From: Anniella stebbinsi
Taxonomy: Eukaryota > Chordata > Lepidosauria > Squamata > Anniellidae
Reading direction: 5' to 3'
Length of the DNA stretch: 64,000 bases
Assembly (NCBI GenBank): GCA_029215795.1
Contig: JARDYH010000005.1
Location: forward strand, 157,567,814 to 157,631,813
Part shown: positions 45,371 to 55,817 of the stretch, piece by piece
Position numbering within the stretch: position 1 is the first letter of the stretch
How the letters are laid out: the number at the start of each line of letters is the position of its first letter
Program-made: the position numbers and the translations under genes
The notes under the pieces: generated by a model
Told to the model about the DNA's origin: nothing
Databases searched by the model: none
Seen by the model: the letters and a program-made list of their open reading frames with translations, nothing else

Positions 45371-48300
45371 GCTAGTAGTACCTGACGTCGAAGCTCTTGA
45401 TAGCTTTTTCCAAAATCAGTATTATTATTATTGTTGTTGTTATTATTATTATTATTGTTATACTGCTGCTGCTGTTTTGGTGAACTTTTCTGAGAGGGAG
45501 CAGCTTCCTTTATTCTTCTTCGCAATGGTATAGGTAAATGAAATCTGGAATAAAATGTGTTAGTCTTTAAAGGTGAAATCCTAGTCATTGTCAGACAGAG
45601 CGAAAAAAAAGCCCTACAACGCCCAGCATTCCCCAGCCAGCATGCCTGGCTGGGGAATGATGGGAATTGTAGGACTTCTTTCTGTCCAAACGTGCATAGG
45701 AGTGTGCCCTAAGGTGTTTTTTGCAAGACTGTTTCCCCCTGAAACTGAGAGCCATCTTCTAAAAAGTGAGAGGCTGTAGCTTAACATGGACTTGGAACTG
45801 GAAGACAGATATAGTGGAAGACAGATATAGTGGGACCTAGACACTGTCTCTGGGTGCCTATATCGCAGATACATGGAATGGCTGGCTTTGGTGACCAGGG
45901 AAATTCACTCCGTAAATGAGCAGATATGCTGGAGAAGTAATAATCGAGATGATGGAGGGGGGAATTGGTTCAGGGTTTGAGACTTACCTTGTCTATATGT
46001 CCACCAGCCTTCCCCAATTGGTGTCCTCCAGATGTGTTGAACCACAACTCCCAGCATCCCCCAGCCAGCAAGTCCGCTTCCCCAGGCTCCACCCCTTTCC
46101 TCCAACCACCAATCACAAGGTTGGGCTTCTGCACAAGGTTCCTAAGGCTTAATTACTGGCAGTAAGAACTTTAATCTAAATTCTGCTGGTATGTTTGGTA
46201 TTTCTGGGGGTTTGGGCTCTGCCCCTTTTGCCTTTGGCCCCACCCACCATAGAAATGTAGTCCCTGAGAGCCTCTCAGAAATTGAATTCAGCTCTTGCAT
46301 TAACCTTTAAGCCGTCAGCTCTTTGACCCAGTCCTTACAGTGCGCTGCCAATCTGTTTCCTTTGGAGCCTTGTGGGTTCAAACCCTAATTTTAAAGACAA
46401 ATGGAAATGGTAGAGCTTGTCACTTGCCCCCTCCCTAACCCAGAGGAACTGGAGGTCTCCTTGATGTCAAATATGTGGTGAATATGCCCAGTGGCACCAT
46501 TAGGGTAGGACTCTGGGGCAGAAGTCTGCCCCACTGAGCCGAATGAGCAAGAGGGCCCCCAAACACAGTAGGGCTGGCTTACTGTGTTTTGGAAGTAGGT
46601 GAAGTAATACATATTGCCATCTAAAGAACCCCCACCCCTGTAAGACCATTAAGTCCAGAGTCTAGAACAATTGCCAAACTGTGCGTGTAATAATTGGGTG
46701 TTCTTGTTTTTCACAGCCCGTAGGCTTGTTAAAGACAGTCAGAGTCAAAGCAGCTCTCAAGAGGGACTCAGCGAAGCAGCACAGCTGAGTCAGCTCCAGC
46801 CATCCTCCCCTCTGCCACAGCAGCTGCAGGCAATATCTCCTTCAAAAGCTCCTTCCTCAGTACACCCGGGCAACAGCAGAGAGCAGTCCATGCCGATGCT
46901 TGGTAAGCAGTCCATGGTGATGAGTATGTTGAAAGGAGTCTGCTGAATTAGGAGCTTGGGGTCTGGAGCTCTGGGCTTTGCTCCTCTCTCTCTCTCCTAA
47001 CCACCTCCCACCCAAAACTCCTCTTTTGGTGCTTCCTGCACTAACAACCCAAAGACGGGGTGCAGCTCTTCCATCTTTTCCTCCTCGACGGATCTGGTAA
47101 GATGAAAGATGGAGGAAGCAGTGGGAAAACATGGAAGAGGTACAAATGGAAAACTTCAATGTCTGCCCCCCCCCCCAGTAAATTCTGTGAACGAGCCGGG
47201 GTGATGGCATGATATAAGCCTCATCTGGAAGCACATGTGAACCCCCAGATGTGCTGAACAATGACTCCTAGCATTCCTCATCCAGATGCTGAAACTACCA
47301 ACACATCTGGAGAGCACCACATTGGGAATGGCTGCTAGCTTGTGTGAAATAATAATAATATTTATTTATATCCCGCCTTTTCCCCAGGGCTGGGACTCAA
47401 GGTGGTTTACAAGATTAAAACATGTACAATTAAAAACATACAAATATAAATTTACAAAAGTTAAAATAGAATTAAACCTGCAGTAAAATTAAAAACACTT
47501 TAAACTCTTTTAAAAACAAATATTTTTTTTCAAAAAACAAAACAAAAAACAAACAATACATTAACACAGGTTCAGAGTAGTTCCAAAAGCCTGCTGAAAT
47601 AAAAAAAGTTTTTGCCTGCCTCCAAAAGTGTAGCACAGAGGGAGCCAGCCTGGCTTCCTTAGGAAGGGAGTTCCAGAGCCTTGGAGCAGCCACCGAAAAA
47701 GCCCTCTCCTATGTACCCATCAGGTGTGCCTGGGATGTTGGTGGGACTGAGAGAAAGGCCTCCCCAGAAGTTCTCAGAGCACAGGCCAATAATGTCAATA
47801 TGCATGAATGGACTAGACTGCATTAGGTACCACATTACCTAGCTCAGGTCCTGTGACTCTGGTACTTTTTTTCCAATTGTATTTATTAAGCAAAACACTT
47901 AAAAACAAAGAAACCCACCACTGCTTTCCTGGATCAAACTGATCTCCTTTAATTCAGATTCTGTTTGCCAGCTGGATGCTTCTAGCCTGCCATTGGCTTG
48001 CTAGGTGGGGGATCATGAGAGTTGTAGTTCTGTATATCCAGAGTGCACCTAGTTGGGGAAAGTTGGGTTGGAATGTTGGATTAGGACTGGGGAGACCCAG
48101 GGTCAATGCCCCCCCCCCCCATTTTGCCATGAGGCTCACTAGCTCTAGTCTAATCTATTATACAGGGTTGTTGTGAGGATAAAATAGGGAAGGGGTTATA
48201 AAGTATACTGTTCTGAGCTCCTTGGAGGAAAGATGACACTATAAATGTATGTCCTGTTCTGGGCAGATGCCATCCTGAAGAACCAAGAAGCTCTCCGGAT

Positions 48301-48463
48301 GGTCTTGATGAACCAGGACACGTTGAAGGGTCTTGTGGATGGGCTCCAGAAGTCCATGTCAACCATTGAGGAAAAAATCCAAGCCATGGAGCAAGAGATG
48401 AGCATCCTTGCTCAATTCACCCACGAACTCAACCAAGTGGGGGATGAGGCCAACTGGAGTTGA
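45265..48463 (+). CDS. Small coiled-coil protein, 162 aa, three exons
   Basis: Exons 45265-45370, 46717-46902 and 48267-48463 join in frame (phases 1 and 1; 489 nt including the stop). Exon 1 encodes MEARVGRLEEMGAKIVALLQ and an amphipathic continuation ending LGE. Exon 2 encodes a Ser/Gln/Pro-rich low-complexity linker. Exon 3 encodes a long helix rich in Leu, Met, Glu and Gln (residues from DAILKNQEALRMV to ILAQFTHELNQ) and ends EANWS. No signal peptide, membrane segment or catalytic motif is seen, so an adaptor-like soluble coiled-coil protein is inferred. The start is the first ATG downstream of a TATA box; an upstream in-frame ATG at 45190 precedes the TATA box and is unlikely to be used. 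The intron 1 donor would be GC rather than GT. I do not recognise the family. Confidence 0.7.
45418..45463 (+). repeat. (ATT)n/(GTT) microsatellite in intron 1 of the coiled-coil gene
   Basis: Interrupted ATT/GTT triplets, followed by CTGCTGCTGCTG. Confidence 0.9.
45573..45712 (+). mobile_element. Palindromic MITE in intron 1 of the coiled-coil gene
   Basis: Near-perfect hairpin: TACAACGCCCAGCATTCCCC and CCAGCCAGCATGCCTGGCTGG at its centre. Same family as 13972-14108. Confidence 0.75.
46717..46902 (+). CDS. Exon 2 of the coiled-coil gene
   Basis: 186 nt between acceptor TTCTTGTTTTTCACAG and donor G|GTAAGC. Enters and leaves in phase 1. Encodes RRLVKDSQ followed by a Ser/Gln-rich linker with several SxQ and PSS patches and little predicted structure. 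Confidence 0.7.
47340..47775 (-). mobile_element. L2-type LINE 3' fragment in intron 2 of the coiled-coil gene
   Basis: Minus strand encodes AAPRLWNSLPKEARLAPSVL and FRRQAKTFF-like residues. The 3' end is (ATT)n-tailed at 47350-47365, next to CCCGCCTTTTCCCC. Confidence 0.8.
48066..48252 (+). mobile_element. tRNA-derived SINE abutting exon 3 of the coiled-coil gene
   Basis: TTGGATTAGGACTGGGGAGACC, poly-C, CAGGGTTGTTGTGAGGATAA, and TCCTTGGAGGAAAGATGACA with the tail ATAAATGTATG at 48241. The exon 3 acceptor follows at 48266. Confidence 0.75.
48267..48463 (+). CDS. Exon 3 of the coiled-coil gene
   Basis: 197 nt from acceptor TCTGGGCAG to the TGA at 48461-48463. Encodes the C-terminal coiled coil with hydrophobic heptad positions (L, V, M, L, L, V, L, M, I, I, M, M, I, L). 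The acceptor lies only about 15 bp downstream of the 3' end of a tRNA-derived SINE, so the branch point probably lies within SINE sequence. Confidence 0.75.
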
Positions 48464-49770
48464 AAGGTCTCTTCCAAAATTACCGTCCCGGTTGCCATCC
48501 AAAGCATGCCTGACTCCTTGAGGTTACAACTTAACAATAATTCATGGAGAGAAGCAGCTGTACAATAGAAAAGTAGAAATTTTTCAATACCAACCTGAAA
48601 TATTTCTTACCTCTGCAGACATAGCCACCTCTGTTCCCACAAACAAATTAAGAACTCAGACTTTCATCCGGCTTGTGTGCTTTTTTCCCCTCCTGGATAA
48701 TGATTTGGTTTAATTCTGCCTTGAACTAGCCTACTCAAAAATCCAATTTGACCCCAGGGGTCATCTGGAAAACCCTAGAGTATTCCCAGTTGGGAACACT
48801 GGGAGGCTTTCTGAAGTTCTCTTTCTGGTGGAGGCTTCAACAGTTTCCCTTTCATACAACATGGAAAAGGTCAAGCTGGGTTTGAGTTCAATTTGAGGGG
48901 TCGGATCCACACTTGTAGCGGGCCCACTGAAAATCAGTGAGACTTGAGTTAGCCATGACTAGCTTGTTTCATTGATCTTTGTAGCTCTACTCTTAAGTAT
49001 GGCCAAATCTAGATACAATCTGTGTTCATAGCTACTAGCTCCTGCTTTCAACTGTGTTCCTACTTCGGCTGCACTACATAACACAAATTACTTAATGCTC
49101 ATGTTTCTTGTCCTGGTTTAGGACAAATGTCTCCTTGCTCGGATCTCAGGTATCAAACTATATTGAAGAGGGACTTTTCTTGTATGTGTCAAATCCTACT
49201 GCTAGAGTTAAATGCAATAATACATGGCGTGGTTAATACGTCCTTTTGTTGTAACATGTTTGCAACTGCAGCCTCTAGTTTTTGTTGTGCATTTTCTCTA
49301 AGCCAACAGTGGGAGATGGAAAATATACACTCATATGAGGGGGGAGGCGGGGTGAACTCCTTCTAAGGTGTTTTTACACTTATGTTGACATGCTTTTGAA
49401 TAATCCAGTGTGACACAATGTCCATCACTGTATAATAAAAGTCAGCCTGCTCGTAATTTAAATGTCTAGTGTTGACTGGACAAAAAGATTTACCTAGTGT
49501 ATTTTTCAAGTATATTAGTGAAGGTTTATGAGGATGGATAAATACTCCCCCTTCCATGAAATGGTTCAAAGCATGTACTTGGTTTGCAATAAAGAGGGAT
49601 ACTCCATAAACCTCTCCTGCAGGTGCCCCACAAGAACTGATGCCTCCTTGCCTGAATCCAATTCCAATGGGGTTTGTGCCCAATGTATGTCGGCTTGGTA
49701 CAACTTCATATTATGTGCTTGGTATAACTTCATATTATGTACTTGGTACTGTATCCTGGCCTTCTGCAGC
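48464..49770. other. Probable 3' UTR and downstream flank of the coiled-coil gene
   Basis: No further coding signal. Contains a hexamer-like palindromic repeat remnant near 48900-49000 and AATAAA at 49588. Confidence 0.45.
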
Positions 49771-49776
49771 TTGGTG

Positions 49777-49893
49777 CCCTCCAGGTGTGTTGGACTGCAT
49801 CTCCCATAATTCCCAGCTGGCATGGCCAATACTGGATGGAAATTATGGGCGTTGCAGTCTAACACAACTGGAAGGCACCAGGCTGGGCAAGCC
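49777..49893 (+). mobile_element. Palindromic MITE (GGTGCCCTCC arms)
   Basis: TTGGTGCCCTCCAGGTGTGT to ACTGGAAGGCACCAGGCTGG, with CATCTCCCATAATTCCCAGC and GAAATTATGGGCGTTGCAG. Confidence 0.65.
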
Positions 49894-50072
49894 TGCTATA
49901 TCTGAGCCCTCCCTTTCCTGTGGCAGCCTGAATATTTTGGAGAGTCTGCCTGCGTGGAAAATGATACACTAGTTGCCTATATTTTTCCAAATTTATTTAT
50001 TTGCTCTCAAGCCATGTGTGTGCCTCTTACTCTTGTGTGGCAAATTATTGTACTTGCACTTGTGTGTCCAAC

Positions 50073-50078
50073 AATAAA
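50073..50078 (+). terminator. Possible poly(A) signal (AATAAA) downstream of the coiled-coil gene
   Basis: AATAAA followed by T/GT-rich sequence. Another AATAAA lies at 49588-49593. Which, if either, ends the transcript is not determinable here. Confidence 0.3.
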
Positions 50079-50389
50079 CTTCAATTTAAGTGGAAATATC
50101 TGCTTCTGTCTCTAGCACAGTGGAAAGCATCTTTACAGGCTTCACTCCATGTTTTGCTCAGGCGATTCAATAGGGACTAGGTCTCCCCTTAAGGTTTTTT
50201 TTAAAAAAATATATTGTTTGGGTACTTTTGTGCTTCAGGGTTTGCCTAAGACATAAGAGGGCTCCCCAAACTGGGGTTTCCCCAAGTGGGTTATGCCATT
50301 TTGGCTATCAAAGAATCTACACTCAGAGAATGAGTTTGCTATTGGTGTATAGCAGGTATGCAGGATATCATTTTATATAGGTGGATTTG

Positions 50390-50600
50390 GTTGCCAGTTG
50401 TGGTAAGCCTCTGCTACCTCTAGTATCAGAGGCAGTATGCCTATGTACACCAGTTGTTGGGGGATATGGGTGGGAGGGTGCTGTTGTACTGGGGTCTTGT
50501 TTGTGGTTTCCTGTTCAATCGCTAGTTGGCCACTGAACAGAATGCTGGACTAGATGGACCCTTGGTCTGGTCCATCAGGGCTCTTACATTATGTGGATAC
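50390..50600 (+). mobile_element. CR1-like LINE 3' end
   Basis: CTGCTACCTCTAGTATCAGAGGCAG through GACTAGATGGACCCTTGGTC and ATCAGGGCTCTTACATTATG. Confidence 0.65.
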
Positions 50601-50903
50601 TTGTAATGTGGAACGATAGCTTCAATTTCATGGTAGCTTCAGTTGCAAAGATTCCATGTGTCCAGCGAACAGACAAATCTGGCACTTGGGTCCACACTCT
50701 GCCACTGACAGCCATCCAGCTTTAAGGTAGTGGTGAAGTTGGAACTAACCACCCCATAGGATACCATACCGCCATATTCATGTTGCCTAAATAATGTGTC
50801 TTCTAATAGCTGTAATTTCCTGGCATTTCGGAGCTTGAGTGGACATGGGAAACCCTAAAGACAACATGTTAAACCAAAAGAGTTTTTTGTTAGATAAATA
50901 CAA

Positions 50904-50942
50904 CACACACACACACGACAGACAGACAGACAGACAGACAGA
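50904..50942 (+). repeat. (CA)n-(GACA)n microsatellite
   Basis: CACACACACACA followed by seven GACA units. Confidence 0.95.
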
Positions 50943-51136
50943 CTAGGGAATTATAAATAGTGAGATCAGAAGGAATTAAAATGTAGAAGGAACAGACAGT
51001 GACAATAATTTATAGTGGACATCCACAACGTAGTTGTTGGGTGATATCACGGATATCGCATTCTTGCATTTTTATTAGGAAAGAAAATATGTGACCCTTG
51101 CTGGACGGGGATTCAGACAGCAAGTATTACCTTTAG

Positions 51137-51320
51137 CCACCAGGGGACTCTGTTGATTACTCTGCACACCTTCACTCTCAGCTGATGCCCCCTTTCCCTG
51201 TCTCTGCTCAGCTGCGGGGTTTTCCTAGGTCAAGTGCTGGAGCAGATCAGACCCGGAAGTTAATTCTGCGCTGTGCTTTTGCACAGAAATGTCGCCCAAT
51301 GGCTCCAACTCCGTCCAGGG
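51137..51320 (+). promoter_or_regulatory. Promoter and first exon of the second zinc-finger gene (predicted)
   Basis: Contains a CTCF-like CCACCAGGGGACTC (51137-51150) and an ETS/GABP site CCGGAAGT (51253-51260). An ATG at 51289 reads MSPNGSNSVQ and runs to a donor GTAAGG at 51321. If spliced directly to 55807 this ATG is out of frame with the finger ORF and terminates within exon 2, so it would act as a uORF unless an extra exon restores frame. A second GTAGGT donor lies near 51501. The link to the gene at 55.8 kb is inferred from orientation and order. Confidence 0.45.
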
Positions 51321-52063
51321 GTAAGGATCCCCAGCGGAATCCTCCAGTTCTTGAGCCTGGAGATTACCCCCAAAACGCTGGGGAAGGAGGAAATGGTTTT
51401 CTCCCACCCGTTTCCCTGAAGGGTGTGTGTGCCTGCTCTCTCTATCTCCGTCTCCCAAGAGCTGCAGCTGCAACTACTAACGCACACAAACAAGTTCCAG
51501 GTAGGTCAGTATTTAGTTCAAAAATACAAGCTGCAAAGGAGGAGCTGCGAATGGAGGAACAGGAGCATCCCGATTCTATTATATGGGGTGGTGATATAAT
51601 TTGAGGCATATACTTGAATTATTATTAATAATTTGTTACGAATTCCTGTACAGCTCCTTAGAGGGTCAATTGCGCCTAAAGGGTGCTCAATAAATCAGGA
51701 AATCCCTTAAACTGAGCCTGGATGACAGCCTCCTTTCAGTTGTTCCTATTTTCTTGGACTTGACTTGGGTCAATCGTTTTCCTTCCCCCCACTTTTTTAA
51801 AAAAAACTTTGGAGGATGCATAGGGTGGATAAAAATGGATGTTTTTTTTAATTAAAAATTATGTTAACAAATTCGATTACTTAATGTTAAAGCAGATTTT
51901 AATGTTTTAAATTTTAAAAAATGGACAGGGCAATCCTATGGGAGATGGAAAGGGAGACTCTAAGACAGGAGCTGCCAAAGTCCTGGTAGGCACAGAGCAG
52001 CAGGGTGGAAAGAAGCTTGGTGGTATTTATCCAGGGTTTCCCCACCCCCCAATCCCAAATTTT

Positions 52064-52386
52064 CATCGAATAGTAGAGTTGGAAGGGGCTTATATGGTCA
52101 TCGAGTCCAACCCCCTGCTGAATGCAGGAATCCACATTAAAGCATAACTGACAGGTGGCTGTCAGGCTGCATCTTGAAGGCCTCTAGTGTGGGAGAGCCC
52201 ACGATCTCCATAGGTAATTGATTCCATTGTCGTACTGCTCTAACAGGAAGTTTTTTCCTGATGTCCAGCCGGAATTTGGCTTCCTGGAACTTGAGCCCAT
52301 TATTCCGTGGCCTGCACTCTGAGTTGATAGAGAAGAGATCCTGGTCCTCCTCTGCGTGACAACCTTTCAAGTATTTGAAGAGTACT
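52064..52386 (-). mobile_element. CR1 LINE 3' end
   Basis: Minus-strand CR1 3' UTR and last coding residues (CRPRNNGLKFQEAKFRLDIRK). Stops abruptly at 52386, where a GC-rich unrelated sequence begins. Confidence 0.85.
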
Positions 52387-54747
52387 ATTTTCCCTCCCAC
52401 TGGTCCCCTTTCCCCCCATTCCGGGCCATGTCAGGGGGAATGGGCAGGGCTTTGGATGTGGTGGATCCAGAGCTTCCCCCTGATCTGCTCCTGGCATGTC
52501 CCCCGTTTTGCCATTCCCACTGTCAGAGCACCAAGGGTGGCAGAGGTTTCTGTGCCCATAACAAGGGAGGCTTGCGTGGGGAGACCTCCTGTGCCCACAG
52601 ACTTGTCTCTGCAGGCAGAAAGGGATATTAAACTGAATATAAGCATGTTAGCCAACCCAGTTCGTCTCTAAACTGAATCAATGCCTCTACTCCCCTTCTG
52701 TCTGGATCTATTCAAAAATACTATATAGGCAATATTGGGGTGGGGGGAAGAGCCGAACAAAAGGGAAGTATCCTGGGCAGGATGATTACCAGTCTGAACT
52801 GGGCAGACTCCCCTCTCAAATCTCACCAAAACAGGACTTACATGTAGTGCTGCACCCAAGGGTGGGGATCTCTGCCAAGCCATCATAGGTAACAGTATTT
52901 ATGCAAAACCTTAGTGGTTGGCAACTCTTTGGGTGTTTGCTGGGGCATGCTGGATGAGGCATGGCATGCTGGGAGTTGTAGGATTTTTTTTCTGTCTAAA
53001 CATGTATAGGATTGCGCCCTTAATGATGTTTTACTGATAGACATTTAAGGATTCTTCAGATCATGCCGAATTTCTCAGCATGTGACTAGAGTTACCATAT
53101 CATAATATGTCAGGAAAATGTGCATTCTTGAGAGTTTACGATATGTTCTGTAGAATCCCATGTTTCTGAGCATGTTCTGGCTAGATGCTGTAGCAATCAT
53201 TGAATCTAGTTCTAAAAATCCTCATGTGAGGGAATCCTACCATGGCCATCACATGTAGCGGAACAATGTGAGGGTTATCTCATCTATGTCTCTTTCTTTT
53301 TTTCTTTCCGAACAACTTTGAGGTCTATAGAACTCACTGCCACAGTTTTAAACACAGTTTCCAAATAGACCTCATTGTCAGGGGCTGCTGCCTTATCTAT
53401 AAAACCCTTAACTGCTATCACCAAAATGAGCCCTGTATGGCTAAAAGACACTCAGTAGCTTTCCTTGACGTAGAGAAGGAATAAATAAAAAATAAGGTAT
53501 GTAGTAAGGATAATTATTTACAAAAGGGAATAACATTTCTTTCTTCAAATAATCACTTGAGATTGCTTAAAAATACTTAAATTAAATGTTTGGTTAGCAT
53601 TCCTAATAGATAAGAGAGGCTTCCCCAGCTAAATAAGTTCTCAATAGCTTTTTCTTCAGAGAAACTTTCCCTAAACTTTACCTCAGTTAATTCCTCCCAA
53701 AAAGGAACAGATGCTATATGCCAAGTCTTCCTCTGTCTCCTGTTCTTCCTGTTTCTTCTGGCTTCAAGCATGATTCAGATCTTAAAAATAAGAACCAAAA
53801 ATGTATTATGTATAACTTAGTTTGCTCACAAAACTATAATGGCTGGTATATTAAGTTTAGAAATTTAATTTATTCAGACAATAATTACAAATTTACTAAG
53901 TTTAAAATTTAAATGTTTAAAATTTTAATGATTGTTTTATGAGCAAACCAAGTTTTACATAATACCGTTTATGTCCCTAAAGTAACAAAGCAACTTTAGG
54001 TCTGTAAACAACCCTATTATTATTATTATTTTTTTGCCACACACAAAAAAATTCTGGAAAAAAGGGTTTCCTCACTCCCAATGGCTTCACAGTTTCCAGA
54101 AATTTTACATCTTTAGATAAACATAGAACTGCATTATTAACTTCTGAAACTGTCAGTGCTGCTGATCATAAGAAAGGCACCCCCTCACCCCCATGGGAGT
54201 ATTTTCAAGACATTCTGGAGGTAAAAAAAAGGAAAGGGTGCAAAGCATATATACAACACGACACATCCATGCAAGACCTGGTTGTCAGAATAAAATAACA
54301 GTGTAAATCATCTATATGTAATTGTACATTAACATGGTTTAACAGTCAGATGTATGCCATTCTTTAGGGAATATATGAAGAAATCTCTGTGGGAAACTTG
54401 GATTTCTATCAAGTTTCTTTTCCCCTCCTGATTTATAGCATTGAATCAAAAGGCCTTGGTTTAAATCAATCCACCCAGTGGATTGCACTTTTTGTTGAAA
54501 TTCTGTTAGAGTCAGATGCTAGAGTTTTTCCTATAAAATAGGAGTAGGCAACACTTTTGGGCCCAGGGGCACCACCACAAAATGGCTACTCTGCAGAAGG
54601 AAGCATCAGCCTGAAACTGCCCGCCATCTTCACTTTCTAAGAATGTCTTTGAGCCCCACATGCAGCCCAGAGGCATTCATGGGAAAAGATGGGAGTTGCC
54701 AGAGGCCCTTACTTTGATTTTAAGCAATCCCAGCTGCCAGTAAGACA

Positions 54748-54790
<43 letters not shown>
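54748..54790 (+). repeat. (ATT)n microsatellite
   Basis: Uninterrupted ATT/TTA triplets. Confidence 0.95.
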
Positions 54791-55083
54791 TTTAAAAAGT
54801 AGGAGGGATAAGGGAAGCCACGAAAATTGTTTGATGGTATAATGGTGACCGTGGCGCCATGTTGCCTATCCCTGCTACACAGAGTTCAGCCACCTCCCTC
54901 AATCTATAACAGTTCGATCTCTGAAAGCTGAGTGGGGTTAGAGCAGTCTCCTCCAATTTGGTGCCCCCCCCGCCTTTCCTCCTATTGAAATATTACCAAA
55001 AAAAGACATCATTTTGGGCTGGGAAATGTAGGGGATGTGGGCTCACTTACTCCTTAACTAACGGCCACATTCAAAGTAATTTA

Positions 55084-55190
55084 GGGTGAAATCCTAGGTG
55101 AGTTTATACAGGAATAAGTCCTACATGCAGGTTGGGTAGTGCTGTGAGTTGTAGGACTTTTTTTTGTCTAAATATGCATAGGATTGCATA
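55084..55190 (+). mobile_element. Palindromic MITE, same family
   Basis: GTGAAATCCTAGGTGAGTTT... to GTCTAAATATGCATAGGATTG with GAGTTGTAGGACTTTTTTTT. Confidence 0.6.
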
Positions 55191-55269
55191 TTAGAGCCAC
55201 TAGCCTGATGGCCTATACATTCGGCAGACTTGGAATTCTGATGGTGGAGTGGACTGTACTACATCAGAG

Positions 55270-55445
55270 TGCAGATGGAGGATGAGCTTTTATTTAATGC
55301 CTTGTAGTGCTGGGTTCACAACAGCCCTATGAATGAGGGAGAGCTGCTTGTGTTGGGTCCCTCAGTGAACACATTGACTAAGCAAGGATTTGAACCTCCA
55401 TCTCCCAAAATCATGTCCACTGGATCACTTGGGCTTCTACTCCCA
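55270..55445 (-). mobile_element. tRNA-derived SINE, minus strand, old
   Basis: CACAACAGCCCTATGAATG and GGATTTGAACCTCCATCTCC (degraded B box) on the reverse strand. Confidence 0.5.
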
Positions 55446-55817
55446 TGGATCACCTTGACAACACTGTCACCATAGGACTAAGAAAAGACTAAGGCAACAG
55501 GCAGCCCTGAACATCTGGTACTGAATTGACAGCCGCCATTTGGGTGGCAGGACCTTAACCCAGATAAGGGATGTTGCCCTATCCATGCATCTCTGGGGTG
55601 CATGCCCAGGCATCAATTCCCACTCAAATGCCTACATTCGGTTGAAACCCAGAAGTACTAACCCCTTGGTTGTTCCTCTCAGAGCCAGCAGCCCTGGGCA
55701 GAACAGATGCAGCAAGTGACAACTAATCAGAGCTTGAATTTGGCTTCTTTCTGCAAGTCTGGGATATAGAGCTTACTATCTGTTACATGGCTGTTTTGTA
55801 TTCCAGCAGTTATTGGG

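Larger units (their letters stand above)
52390..55680. other. Intron of the second zinc-finger gene (inferred), no exon recognised
   Basis: AT-rich with microsatellites and MITE remnants. A possible small exon near 55680-55715 (acceptor CTCTCAG then AGCCAGCAGCCC) is not supported well enough to call. Confidence 0.4.

Noticed and set aside
51185..51604. 139-codon frame across the second promoter
   Set aside because: It reads through the donor at 51321 and the 5' UTR; no domain. The splice-bounded short frame is preferred.
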